DNA from: Pseudomonadota bacterium
GTDB taxonomy: Bacteria > Pseudomonadota > Gammaproteobacteria > Steroidobacterales > Steroidobacteraceae
DNA: 64,000 bases
Direction of reading: 5' to 3'
NCBI GenBank assembly: GCA_019352035.1
Contig: JABBNZ010000001.1
Location: forward strand, 89,147 to 153,146
Under the pieces are notes generated by a model. It ran no database searches, was not told the DNA's origin, and saw only the letters and a list, made by a program, of their open reading frames with translations. A program made the position numbers and the translations under genes. Each line of letters starts with the position of its first letter. The stretch's first letter is position 1. This document shows positions 35,146 through 43,248 of this stretch, in pieces.

Positions 35146-37128
35146 GTGGATGCCGGTAAGGTTCGGCGCGCGGCGCGCTGGCGCCGGGCGCTCTTTTTCA
35201 CGTTGACGCTGCTCACCGCCGCGGTCGCGACAGGCATGATGTGCGACATCCTCGCCGCCAATGGCCTGACGGACCTCAAGGATGCGGGTCTGCTGCTCTT
35301 CTACGTTCTTTTCGTCTGGATCACGGGCGCCTTCTGGACGGCGCTCGCGGGGTTCGTGGTTCGCCTGCGAGGCGGTGATCCGCTCTCGCTCAAGCCCGGT
35401 GATCTCGCCGGCCGTCCGCTCGCCGGACGGATCGCGATCATCATGCCGATCTACAACGAGGAAACGACGCGGGTCGCGGCCGGACTCGATGTCATCTGGT
35501 CCTCGCTCGCGCGGCTGCCGGAGCAGGCCGCCTTCGATCTGTTCATCCTTTCCGACACCCGCAAGCTCGAGATCGCGGCAGCCGAGGAGGCGGCGTGGCG
35601 GGAGCTCACGGCGCGCCACCATGCCTGCGGACGGATCTTCTATCGCCGGCGGGCGGAAAATCTCAGCCGCAAGGCGGGAAACATCGCCGACTTCGTGCGC
35701 GCCTGGGGCGGCGCCTACGACTACGCCATCGTCCTGGACGCGGACAGCATCATGTCGGGCGAGGCGCTGGTCAATCTGGCGCGGCTCATGGACGCGCACC
35801 CGCAGGCCGGCATCATCCAGGCGCTGCCGTTGCCGGTGGGCCGGGAGACGCTCTTCGCACGCCTCATCCAGTTCGCCGCGCGGCTGTCGAGCCCCATGCT
35901 CGCGAGCGGTCTCGCCTGGTGGCAGCTCGGGGAGGGCAACTACTGGGGTCACAACGCGATCCTGCGGCTGAAGCCCTTCGCCGCGCACTGTGACCTGCCC
36001 CGCCTGCGCGGGGCCCCGCCGCTCGGCGGCGAGATCCTCAGCCACGATTTCGTCGAGGCCGCATTCATGCGGCGTGCGGGATTCGAGGTCTGGCTGGTGC
36101 CGGACGACAGCGGCAGCTGGGAAGAGGTCCCCTCGAACGTCATCGACTACGCGGCGCGCGACCGCCGCTGGGCGCAAGGCAATCTGCAGCACCTGGGTCT
36201 CCTTCCCATGCGTGGCTTGAACTGGCTGAGCAGGGTGCACCTGCTGACCGGTGTGCTTTCCTACGCCAGCTCGCCGCTGTGGCTGCTGGTGCTGCTGCTG
36301 AGCTCGACCGTCGTGATCCTGGATGCGATTCACGGCTACCAGTACTTCCCGCAGGGCGCCTACACGCTCTTCCCGACCTGGCCGCAGTACCGGGACGGAG
36401 AGATCGTGGCGCTGCTCTCGATCACCGTGGCCGTCCTCTTCCTGCCCAAGATCTTCGGTGCGCTGCTCGCCATGAGGGATCCGCGGCTGCGGCGCGGCTT
36501 TGGCGGCGGCGGGCGGCTGTTCGCCAGTCTCGGCATCGAGCAGCTCTTCAGCATTCTGCTGGCGCCCGCGATGATGCTCTTCCACACGACCTTCGTCGTG
36601 ACCACGCTGGCCGGCAAGCCCGTCGCATGGCACGCGCAGGAGCGCGGCGATCGCGGCATCGGCATGCTCGACGCGCTGCTGCGCCACAAGTGGCACCTCG
36701 CGACAGGCATCCTCTGGGGTGCGGTGATTCTCACCTTCGCGCCGCGATACATCTGGTGGCTGCTGCCGGTGCTCGCGGGCATGGTGTTGGCTGTGCCGCT
36801 CACGGTCGTGAGCAGCCGCACGGGAACAGGGCTCTGGCTGCGCAAGCATCGCCTGTTGCTCACGCCGGAGGAAAGCGAGCCTCCGGCAGAGCTGGCCGCG
36901 CTGAGCACGCGCCTCGCGGCAGGCGTCATTACCGTGGAGGAGGAGGCATCGCCGCTCACCGCAGTGCCGGCGGCGGACGGCTCCCAAGCTTCGCCGGAAC
37001 CCTCCACCACGGTCCCCGATCGCGTGCCGCTGCCAATGCAGGCGCAGCCGCCGCGCTACCTGACTGCGCGGGACGCGCTGGCATGGATCGGCCGGTGGTG
37101 GAGTGTGAATCCGACCTCGACCCCCTGA
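35146..37128 (+). CDS. opgH: glucans biosynthesis glucosyltransferase H
   Basis: A membrane GT2 glucosyltransferase of 660 residues that builds the beta-1,2-glucan backbone from UDP-glucose. Two transmembrane helices near the N-terminus precede the catalytic domain: IAIIMPIYNEE, VLDADSIMSG (DxD region), NYWGHNAILR, SHDFVEAAFMRRAG and the RRWAQGN (Q/RxxRW-like) motif. At least five further helices follow, then a Pro/Ala-rich cytoplasmic tail. It is shorter than the E. coli enzyme (about 850 residues), with a reduced N-terminal cytoplasmic region. GTG 35146 lies 2 bases after the opgG stop, with GGGAA upstream. Confidence 0.94.
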   Translation: MDAGKVRRAARWRRALFFTLTLLTAAVATGMMCDILAANGLTDLKDAGLLLFYVLFVWITGAFWTALAGFVVRLRGGDPLSLKPGDLAGRPLAGRIAIIMPIYNEETTRVAAGLDVIWSSLARLPEQAAFDLFILSDTRKLEIAAAEEAAWRELTARHHACGRIFYRRRAENLSRKAGNIADFVRAWGGAYDYAIVLDADSIMSGEALVNLARLMDAHPQAGIIQALPLPVGRETLFARLIQFAARLSSPMLASGLAWWQLGEGNYWGHNAILRLKPFAAHCDLPRLRGAPPLGGEILSHDFVEAAFMRRAGFEVWLVPDDSGSWEEVPSNVIDYAARDRRWAQGNLQHLGLLPMRGLNWLSRVHLLTGVLSYASSPLWLLVLLLSSTVVILDAIHGYQYFPQGAYTLFPTWPQYRDGEIVALLSITVAVLFLPKIFGALLAMRDPRLRRGFGGGGRLFASLGIEQLFSILLAPAMMLFHTTFVVTTLAGKPVAWHAQERGDRGIGMLDALLRHKWHLATGILWGAVILTFAPRYIWWLLPVLAGMVLAVPLTVVSSRTGTGLWLRKHRLLLTPEESEPPAELAALSTRLAAGVITVEEEASPLTAVPAADGSQASPEPSTTVPDRVPLPMQAQPPRYLTARDALAWIGRWWSVNPTSTP

Positions 37129-37224
37129 TTCCAGGCTCCGCACTTTCCTGGCGCGCACCGGGGGGCGCGTGCACCGCCTCGGTGCCTCCCGGCGGCCGCC
37201 CTGCGGCAACGATCGGCTCGGCAG

Positions 37225-37248
37225 ACGCTCATCCCATGGCATGAGCGT
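37225..37248. promoter_or_regulatory. 24-base palindrome, operator candidate for the TetR-like gene
   Basis: ACGCTCATCCCA followed by TGGCATGAGCGT is an inverted repeat matching at 11 of 12 pairs, 26 bases before the regulator's ATG. Length and position fit a TetR-family autoregulatory operator. Confidence 0.55.
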
Positions 37249-37274
37249 TGCACGGAGGGTCTGCGGAGGACCCC

Positions 37275-37940
37275 ATGACCGCGCTAGACCTCGCCAAGAT
37301 CTCCACATGGCCGGCTTCCAACGAGGACGCCGAGCCCGATGCGGCTCCCCCGCCCGGATTTCAAAGCAGGCTCACCCGCTCGCAGATCGTCGATGCGGCA
37401 ACGAGACTCATCGCGCGACGGGGCGATCACCGCATCCCCTGGCCGTGCATCGCCGTCGAGGCGGGGGCCGAGGCCTTCGGCGCCGCGCCTGACTGGCTCG
37501 ATGACCTTCCCGCGCTCATCGACCAGTGCTACGCCAGGACGGCGCAGGCGCTCTCGGACAGTCTCTTGCGGGCCGAGACGGCACCCGGCAACGCCCTCGA
37601 CAAGCTGGCGGCCTTCCTGGTGGCCGCCCTCGAGGCGCGGCGGGAGCTCGGGACGCTGCTCTCCTTTCGCCGCGGCCGCAACCTGCCCGATGCGCTGCAG
37701 CGGCGCCTGCACGAGCGCGACATGATGGTCCGCACCCGGCTCAAGCGCCTGCTCGAGCAGGGCAGGCGTGATGGCTCGCTGGCGCGGCGCAATGCCGACA
37801 GCGCCTGCGAGCTGATCCTGGCCAGCCTGATGGTGCCGGACGTCGCCGTCACCGACCCGGAGCAGCTGATCTGGGACAGCGAGCTCGTCGAGTTGCTGCT
37901 GGCGGCCCTGGCCGAGCCGCATCCGGCCGCAAGCAGGTAA
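37275..37940 (+). CDS. TetR-like transcriptional regulator
   Basis: A 221-residue protein. The N-terminal region LTRSQIVDAATRLIARRGDHRIPWPCIAVEAG resembles the first helices of a TetR DNA-binding domain, but the recognition-helix part (AEAFGAAPDWLDDLPALIDQCY) departs from the usual GVSxGTLYxxFxxKexL pattern. The remainder is a helical TetR-like ligand-binding and dimerisation domain. ATG 37275 is preceded by GGAGGA at 5 bases and by a 24-base palindrome, supporting autoregulation. It follows opgGH on the same strand, so glucan genes may or may not be targets. Confidence 0.7.
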   Translation: MTALDLAKISTWPASNEDAEPDAAPPPGFQSRLTRSQIVDAATRLIARRGDHRIPWPCIAVEAGAEAFGAAPDWLDDLPALIDQCYARTAQALSDSLLRAETAPGNALDKLAAFLVAALEARRELGTLLSFRRGRNLPDALQRRLHERDMMVRTRLKRLLEQGRRDGSLARRNADSACELILASLMVPDVAVTDPEQLIWDSELVELLLAALAEPHPAASR

Positions 37941-38056
37941 GACCGACAGCACGTCAGTAAGCAGGCCCAGGCCGCCCCTCTGAGATACGCTGGTGCGAGA
38001 GAAGAAGCTCCGGGAAACGCTGCGAGGCGACTCGAGTAAGATAGTTGGCCGCTCAC

Positions 38057-38077
38057 AAAATCGCCCGGAGCGATTTT
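38057..38077 (+). repeat. AAATCGC-type hairpin repeat, copy 2
   Basis: Perfect arms AAAATCGC and GCGATTTT around CCGGA, in the 290-base gap between the TetR-like gene and the aminotransferase gene, which otherwise shows nothing recognisable. Confidence 0.65.
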
Positions 38078-38100
38078 GGACGGCGCGTGGCGTCAGGCGA

Positions 38101-38123
38101 GCAGATCGTCTGGAGCGATCTGC
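38101..38123 (+). repeat. AAATCGC-type hairpin repeat, degenerate copy 3
   Basis: GCAGATCG and CGATCTGC arms around TCTGGAG. The central ATCGTCTGGAGCGAT is identical to copy 1, so this is a diverged copy lying 23 bases after copy 2 in the same orientation. Confidence 0.55.
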
Positions 38124-38230
38124 AGGGTCAAGCGCCCGGCGCTGGAAGGCCCCGAAGGGGAGGCCCAGGACACGGGCCGAGCAACGCGCCGTTGGGCGAA
38201 GTTGACCTGGTTAACTATCGGAGATTACAC

Positions 38231-39424
38231 GTGCTCGAGCATCTAGACCGGCTGCCGCCGGACCCCATCCTGGGCGTGATGGCTGCCTTCCGCGCCGATT
38301 CCGACCCGCGCAAGGTCGATTTGGGCGTCGGTGTCTTTCGCGATGACGCCGGCGAGACCCCGGTCATGCGGGCCGTCCGGGAGGCGGAGCGGGAGGTGCT
38401 CGAGCGGCAGACGACCAAGACCTATGTCGCCGCGGCCGGTAACGCCGGATTCAACGAGGCCATGGCGCAGCTGGTGCTGGGGCAGGGACATGCCGCGCTG
38501 AGCTCAGGGCGCTTGCGCACGATACAGGCGCCGGGCGGGTGCGGTGCGCTGAGGCTCGGGGCGGAGCTCATTCGCGCGGCGGCGCCCGACGCGGCAGTCC
38601 ATGTCAGTACGCCCACGTGGGCCAATCACGTGCCGCTCCTCTCCAACTGCGGATTGCGGCTCGAGCGCTACCCTTACTTCGATCCGGCCACCGGCGGCGT
38701 GGCCTTCGAGGCGATGCTGGGCGCCCTCGATCGCCTGCCGCCGCGCTCGGTCGTGCTGCTGCATGCCTCATGTCACAACCCGACTGGCGCCGACCTCGAG
38801 GATGGCCAGTGGCGTGAGCTGCTCGGGCTGGTGCAACAGCGGTCACTGCTGCCTTTCATCGACATCGCTTATCAGGGCCTCGGGCGGGGGCTCGCGCAGG
38901 ATGCTTATGGCCCGCGGCTCTTCTGCGCGGAGCTGCCCGAGGTGCTGGTCGCGGTCTCCTGCTCGAAGAACTTCGGCCTCTATCGCGAGCGCACCGGCGC
39001 GCTGCACGTGCTCTGCGCCACGCCCGCCGCGGCCGATGCCGCGATCAGTCAGCTCATGCGGATCGCGCGCGGGCTCTACTCCATGCCGCCGGATCACGGC
39101 GCGGCAATCGTGCACGCCGTCCTTACGGGGGAGGAGCTGCGAAAATCCTGGGAGGAAGAGCTCGATACGATGCGTCTGAGGATCCAACGGCTGCGCGGCG
39201 CGGCCGTGCAGCGCCTCGCGGTGACATGTCCGCGCAAGGATTTCGGCTACATCGCGCGCCAGCGCGGGATGTTCTCATACCTGGGGGTCGAGCCCGCGGC
39301 CATCCGGGAGCTGCGGGAGCGGCACCATGTCTACATGATGGACGACAGCCGGATCAACGTCGCCGGACTGCGGATGGATAACATCGGGTACTTTGCGCAA
39401 GCGGTGGGACAGGTGCTCGCATAG
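38231..39424 (+). CDS. aromatic/aspartate aminotransferase
   Basis: A 397-residue PLP-dependent class I aminotransferase of the AspC/TyrB type. It opens with DPILGVMAAFRADSDPRKVDLGVGVF and has the PLP-binding Asn/Tyr region ASCHNPTGADL, IDIAYQGLGRGL, the Schiff-base Lys in SCSKNFGLYRERTGAL and the substrate-binding Arg in DDSRINVAGL. It transfers amino groups between aromatic or dicarboxylic amino acids and 2-oxoglutarate. GTG 38231 has GGAG 7-8 bases upstream; the longer open frame crosses the hairpin repeats and is rejected. No pathway partners are adjacent. Confidence 0.9.
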   Translation: MLEHLDRLPPDPILGVMAAFRADSDPRKVDLGVGVFRDDAGETPVMRAVREAEREVLERQTTKTYVAAAGNAGFNEAMAQLVLGQGHAALSSGRLRTIQAPGGCGALRLGAELIRAAAPDAAVHVSTPTWANHVPLLSNCGLRLERYPYFDPATGGVAFEAMLGALDRLPPRSVVLLHASCHNPTGADLEDGQWRELLGLVQQRSLLPFIDIAYQGLGRGLAQDAYGPRLFCAELPEVLVAVSCSKNFGLYRERTGALHVLCATPAAADAAISQLMRIARGLYSMPPDHGAAIVHAVLTGEELRKSWEEELDTMRLRIQRLRGAAVQRLAVTCPRKDFGYIARQRGMFSYLGVEPAAIRELRERHHVYMMDDSRINVAGLRMDNIGYFAQAVGQVLA

Positions 39425-39433
39425 GCCGCCGCC

Positions 39434-40054
39434 TCAAAGCTCTATGAGGCCGTCGGAGAGCTCGTTGGTGTCCGAAGGGTCCGGCGGATAGTGCTCCGCC
39501 ATGGCCGCCCCGCAGGCGCCGATCGTCTCCACGAAGCCATCCACCACCCGGCCGCGGCGCACCTGGGCGACGAACCCATCGATGATGCCCTTCCAGCGGG
39601 CTTCGCCGATTCTCTCGTGGATGCCCTTGTCGGCCACGATTTCCACGTAGCGCTCCGCGAGCGAGACGAAGAGCAGCACACCGGAGTGATGAGGCGTGAG
39701 TTGCACGCCTTGCGCGTAGAACTGCGCCTTGGCGAGCCGGGCCGCATGCGCACGCTTCACATGGCGCGGTACCAGCTTCAGGTGCAGGCCCGGCACGGAC
39801 AGGAGCAGGACCGTCAGGACGATGAAAATGAGGAGTTGGATCTGGTAGAGGTGTACCCAGAGAAGGGATGTCCCGGCGAGCAGGCAGGCGCCCGGAAACA
39901 ACAGCGCGAGGATCGCCGACCAGAGCAGGGGCAGGGTGACATAGTGGTCGCTCGCGCGCGCCACGACGGCCACGAACTCGCCGCTCGTGCTCTTCTCCGC
40001 CGCGTGGATCGCCGCGGTGATGCGGGCCTTCTCCTGGGAGGTGAAACGGATCAT
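39434..40054 (-). CDS. TPM-domain membrane protein
   Basis: A 206-residue protein with a TPM (TLP18.3/Psb32/MOLO-1) domain split around two adjacent transmembrane helices. The N-terminal ITAAIHAAEKSTSGEFVAVVARASDHY is followed by hydrophobic 42-85, then SGVLLFVSLAERYVEIVADKGI and a helical end. It is the third gene of a LemA, TPM, TPM set commonly found together in proteobacteria. The biochemical role is not settled; some TPM domains are reported to be phosphatases. A 3-base gap separates it from the upstream TPM gene. Confidence 0.85.
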   Translation of the reverse strand: MIRFTSQEKARITAAIHAAEKSTSGEFVAVVARASDHYVTLPLLWSAILALLFPGACLLAGTSLLWVHLYQIQLLIFIVLTVLLLSVPGLHLKLVPRHVKRAHAARLAKAQFYAQGVQLTPHHSGVLLFVSLAERYVEIVADKGIHERIGEARWKGIIDGFVAQVRRGRVVDGFVETIGACGAAMAEHYPPDPSDTNELSDGLIEL

Positions 40055-40057
40055 GGC

Positions 40058-40888
40058 TTACCAGCCTCCCGAGGCGCCGCCGCCCCCGAAGGATCCGCCG
40101 CCGCCGGAGAAGCCGCCGAAACCTCCGCCGCCGCCCCCGAAGCCGCCCCCGCCGCCGCCAAAACCGCCTCCGCTCAGCATGCCCAGCGCCAGCCAGCCGA
40201 GCCAGCCGCCGCCATAGCCCCCGGGGCCGCCCCCCCGGCCGCGGCCGAACATCGCCCGCAGCAGCGGCAAGAGAACGAAAAAGACGATCACCAGCATGAG
40301 GAAGCCGGTGCCATTGCGGTGGCGGGCCTGCTGCTGCCGGATCACCTGCAGATGACCGCCCAGCACCGAGAGAATGGCGTCCGTTCCCGCGGAGATGCCG
40401 CCGGCGTAATCGCCCTTGCGCAAGCGCGGAAAGACCACGTTGTGAAGGATCAGGAAGCTCTGTGCGTCGGTGAGCGTGCCTTCGAGCCCATAGCCGACCT
40501 CGATACGGGCCTGCCGCTCACCCGCATCCACGAGGAACACTACGCCGTTGTTCCTGCCCTTCTGGCCGATGCCCCAGTGCCGCCCGAGCTGGTACCCGTA
40601 GTAGTCGATGGGATAGCCATTGAGCGTTGGCACCGTGACCACCACGACCTGCGTTCCGTTCTCGCGGGAGTAGGCCGCAAGCTTCTGCGACAGCCGCTCG
40701 AAGACCGCCGCGGGGAGCAGGTGCGCGCCGTCCACCACCGGGCCGGTGAGGGCGGGGAACGGCGGCATCCCCGCATCGAGCGGGTTCCCGGCCGCGGCGA
40801 CCGCGCGCCCGACCGCGAACATCAGCAGCCAGAGGAGCAGCCAGCGCGGCCAGTGGCGGTTGACGGACGGCACCCCTCCTCCTGTCAC
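40058..40888 (-). CDS. YgcG-like TPM-domain protein with Gly-rich tail
   Basis: A 276-residue exported TPM protein. After a signal/anchor (LLLWLLMFAVGRAVA) comes the TPM domain with PALTGPVVDGAHLLP, GTQVVVVTVPTLNGYPIDYYGYQLGRHWGIGQKGRNNGVVFLVD and ARIEVGYGLEGTLTDAQS. One transmembrane helix (about 195-215) leads to a 50-residue tail almost entirely of Gly with Phe, Ser and Trp. This matches the YgcG family. The gene pairs with LemA upstream and a second TPM protein downstream. The Gly-rich tail is typical, not an artefact. Confidence 0.9.
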   Translation of the reverse strand: MTGGGVPSVNRHWPRWLLLWLLMFAVGRAVAAAGNPLDAGMPPFPALTGPVVDGAHLLPAAVFERLSQKLAAYSRENGTQVVVVTVPTLNGYPIDYYGYQLGRHWGIGQKGRNNGVVFLVDAGERQARIEVGYGLEGTLTDAQSFLILHNVVFPRLRKGDYAGGISAGTDAILSVLGGHLQVIRQQQARHRNGTGFLMLVIVFFVLLPLLRAMFGRGRGGGPGGYGGGWLGWLALGMLSGGGFGGGGGGFGGGGGGFGGFSGGGGSFGGGGASGGW

Positions 40889-40899
40889 GGCCGCGCTCC

Positions 40900-41505
40900 C
40901 TAGAACTTCACCTGGGGAGCCTGCTGCGCCTGCTCCGAGATCGTGAAGTTCTGGATGGGCTGATAGCTGCCGTAGAACATCGAGCGGTACCAGCGGCCCG
41001 GGATGGTGGTGAGCTCGGTATCGTACTGTTGGACCGCCAGGATGTAGTCGCGCCGGGCCACCGCGATCCGGTTCTCGGTGCCCTCGAGCTGGGCCTGCAG
41101 CACCAGGAAGTTCTGATCGGCCTTGAGGTTGGGATAGTTCTCGGTCACGACCATGAGGCGCGACAGCGCGCCGCCCAGGGTCGCCTGGTTCTTCTCGAAC
41201 TGTCGAAACGCCGCCGGGTTGGTGAGAATGTCGGCCGGAATGCGGGTCTGCGTGACTTTGGCGCGGGCGTCCGTCACCGCCTCGAGGACGCTTGCTTCGT
41301 GGGCCGCGTACCCCTTGACGGTCGCCACCAGGTTCGGAATCAGGTCGGTGCGCCGCTGGTACTCGTTCAATACCTGGCTCCAGGCGGCATTGACCTGCTG
41401 CTTGTAGGTCGGGATGTTGTTGATGCCGCAGCCGCTGAGCAGCAGCAGCGTGCCCGCCATGGCGGCCCAGCCGGCGTATTTCAGGGGACGACGGGGTTCG
41501 AACAT
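40900..41505 (-). CDS. lemA: LemA family lipoprotein
   Basis: A 201-residue LemA family protein with lipobox LLSGC (Cys at about 26). The core is helical: NAAWSQVLNEYQRRTDLIPNLVATVKGYAAHE and LMVVTENYPNLKADQNFLVLQAQLEGTENRIAVARRDY, the family's conserved segments. LemA is a membrane-associated coiled protein of uncertain role, consistently found with TPM-domain genes as here. It is the first gene of the three-gene minus-strand operon. Confidence 0.93.
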   Translation of the reverse strand: MFEPRRPLKYAGWAAMAGTLLLLSGCGINNIPTYKQQVNAAWSQVLNEYQRRTDLIPNLVATVKGYAAHEASVLEAVTDARAKVTQTRIPADILTNPAAFRQFEKNQATLGGALSRLMVVTENYPNLKADQNFLVLQAQLEGTENRIAVARRDYILAVQQYDTELTTIPGRWYRSMFYGSYQPIQNFTISEQAQQAPQVKF

Positions 41506-41602
41506 GTTGAGGTCTCTCGATCTGGCCTACCGCGGCTGGTGCGGATCATAGCACTGTCGCGGCCGGCAGACCGGCCAGGCCGGCCACACCCTCACGGACG
41601 GG

Positions 41603-42038
41603 CTATCGTCCGGCGGCCCGCACCAACTCCTCCAGCTGCTGAGGCGGCACGGCGGGGCTGAAGAGGTGGCCCTGCCAGCCGCCGCACTTCATGCCGCGCA
41701 GCGCATCGAGCTGGGCCTGCGATTCGACACCCTCGGCTATCGTGAGGAGCTTGAGGGCGCTCGCCAGGCGGATGATGCTGTCCACGAGCAGAGTGCTCGA
41801 GGCGGCCTCCGGCAGACCGCCGGCGAACGAGCGGTCGATCTTGAGCATGTCGATCGGCAGCTTCGGCAGCAGTCCGAGGGCCGAGTAGCCGGTGCCGAAA
41901 TCGTCGAGCGCGATGCGCAGGCCCGCCGCGCGCAGCCGCCGCGCGGATGAGAACCTGGACGCAGCCGCTCACCATGCGCAGCTCCCGGTTCAGGCGCAGC
42001 AGCACCTGTGTCGGCTCGTGCTCCGGCGCTATCGGCAC
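41603..42038 (-). pseudogene. remnant of a multidomain sensor/EAL (c-di-GMP phosphodiesterase) gene
   Basis: Two pieces in different frames. The upstream piece (from about 42038) reads PEHEPTQVLLRLNRELRMVSGCVQVLIRA, like the linker that precedes GAF or PAS domains in sensory proteins. About 90 bases downstream the frame changes and reads RLRAAGLRIALDDFGTGYSALGLLPKLP, then MLKIDRSFAGGLPEAA and IAEGVESQAQLDALRG, the C-terminal third of an EAL domain. The N-terminal EAL motif and everything between are missing. A large internal deletion best explains this. The fragment lacks the EAL glutamate and cannot be a phosphodiesterase. Confidence 0.75.
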
Positions 42039-42265
42039 GCCGCCGCCGACGGCGGCTGCGATGGCGGTGCGCCGGCCGGCCGGTCCTCAGTTTTGCGCAA
42101 GTCGTCCAATCGTCCCCCCAGGGCCGCCCGCAGATGGATCAAGGGGCCCACTCCCTGGATGCTCGGCGGGGCCGTTGCGCCCCTTGGCTTCGCCTTCCGC
42201 GCTGGCCGATCGGGCCGGCGAGTGCCATGATCGCTGCGCCGTTTCGTCGCGAAGAGGAGATCGAA

Positions 42266-42703
42266 GTGAAGTGTCCTAAATGCGGTGTGGACCTGCGGCC
42301 GCTGGAGAGGCATAAGCTCCAGGTCAATAACTGTCCGTCGTGCAGGGGGATGTGGCTCGAGCACGATGAGCTGCAGCAACTCGAGGACGAAGTCTTCGAT
42401 TTCGGCGACCGCTGGAAGGGGACGCTGGTGTTCGGCTCGACCCCCACGACCGACAAGTGCCCGGAATGCAGCGCCGGCCTACAGAGGTTCCAGTACAGGT
42501 TCTACGATCTCGAGATGGAGTTCTGTCCGAACCAACATGGCTACTGGCTGGAGGACGACGAGGACACGAGGGTCCTCGAGCTCATGAAGAAGGAAGAGGC
42601 GGACCTGGCGCGCAAGCTGATTGCGGAAAAGAAGTGGTCGGCGCTGTTGCGCCACATGCGCTCCGGCTCGTTCTTCGACCGGCTGCGGGGCCTCTTTCAG
42701 TAA
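42266..42703 (+). CDS. TFIIB-type zinc-ribbon protein
   Basis: A 145-residue cytoplasmic protein with two Cys4 ribbons: CPKCG with NNCPSCRGMWLEHDEL, and CPEC with EFCPNQHGYWLEDDE. This is the zf-TFIIB (YjfJ-like) family of small bacterial proteins without a known reaction. A helical C-terminus follows. GTG 42266 gives the family's usual start (V/MKCPKCG) and has GAGGAG upstream; ATG 42227 is an alternative. Its stop overlaps the end of the convergent folA gene by 7 bases. Confidence 0.78.
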   Translation: MKCPKCGVDLRPLERHKLQVNNCPSCRGMWLEHDELQQLEDEVFDFGDRWKGTLVFGSTPTTDKCPECSAGLQRFQYRFYDLEMEFCPNQHGYWLEDDEDTRVLELMKKEEADLARKLIAEKKWSALLRHMRSGSFFDRLRGLFQ

Positions 42704-43224
42704 TTCGGGGGTGCCTGCGGCGCGCTCTTGCGCTCCAGCGTGACGAAGGTGAAGGCGTACGCGTTGCGCTCGTCGGCCGGATGGCGGTGGCACTCGACGT
42801 CGGCCCACTGGGTGGGATCGAAATCCGGGAAGAAGGTGTCTCCCGGAACTTCAGCGTGCACCAGCGTCAGGTGGATACGGCGGGCGAAGGGCATGAGCAG
42901 CCGGTAGATCTCCGCGCCGCCGATCGCGACCAGCTCCTCGGCATCCCGGGCATGGCTCAGCGCCTGCCCCAGCGAGCGCACGACCACCACCCCCTCGGCG
43001 TGCCAGTCCCGGTCGCGCGTCAGGACCAGGCTGGTGCGGCCCGGCAGCGGCCTGCCGATCGACTCGCAGGTCCTGCGACCCATCAGCAGGAGCTTGCCCA
43101 TCGTCAGGGTCTTGAAGCGCTTCAGGTCATCCGGAAGCCGCCAGGGGAGGGAGTTGTCGCGCCCGATGGTGCCGTTCTCCGCCATCGCGACGACGAGTGA
43201 GATGAGGGGTTGCTGCAGGACCAT
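42697..43224 (-). CDS. folA: dihydrofolate reductase
   Basis: A 175-residue NADPH-dependent dihydrofolate reductase: ISLVVAMAENGTIGRDNSLPWRLPDDLKRFKTLTMGKLLLMGRRT covers the active site (Trp and Asp of LPWRLPDD) and cofactor site, and AIGGAEIYRLLMPFARRIHLT is the conserved second half. It regenerates tetrahydrofolate used up by thymidylate synthase, whose gene thyA lies upstream on the same strand. The stop region overlaps the convergent zinc-ribbon gene by 7 bases. Length is normal for the type I enzyme. Confidence 0.95.
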   Translation of the reverse strand: MVLQQPLISLVVAMAENGTIGRDNSLPWRLPDDLKRFKTLTMGKLLLMGRRTCESIGRPLPGRTSLVLTRDRDWHAEGVVVVRSLGQALSHARDAEELVAIGGAEIYRLLMPFARRIHLTLVHAEVPGDTFFPDFDPTQWADVECHRHPADERNAYAFTFVTLERKSAPQAPPNY

Positions 43225-43248
43225 GGGCGGTTGGCGGCGAGCGCCGTA

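Noticed and set aside
35119..37308. A 729-codon minus-strand frame opposite opgH
   Set aside because: Repetitive His/Gln/Arg/Glu composition and no domain; opgH is clear on the other strand.
37941..38230. Extending the aminotransferase upstream to 38045
   Set aside because: That stretch is the AAATCGC hairpin repeats; the well-spaced GGAG and conserved N-terminus support GTG 38231.
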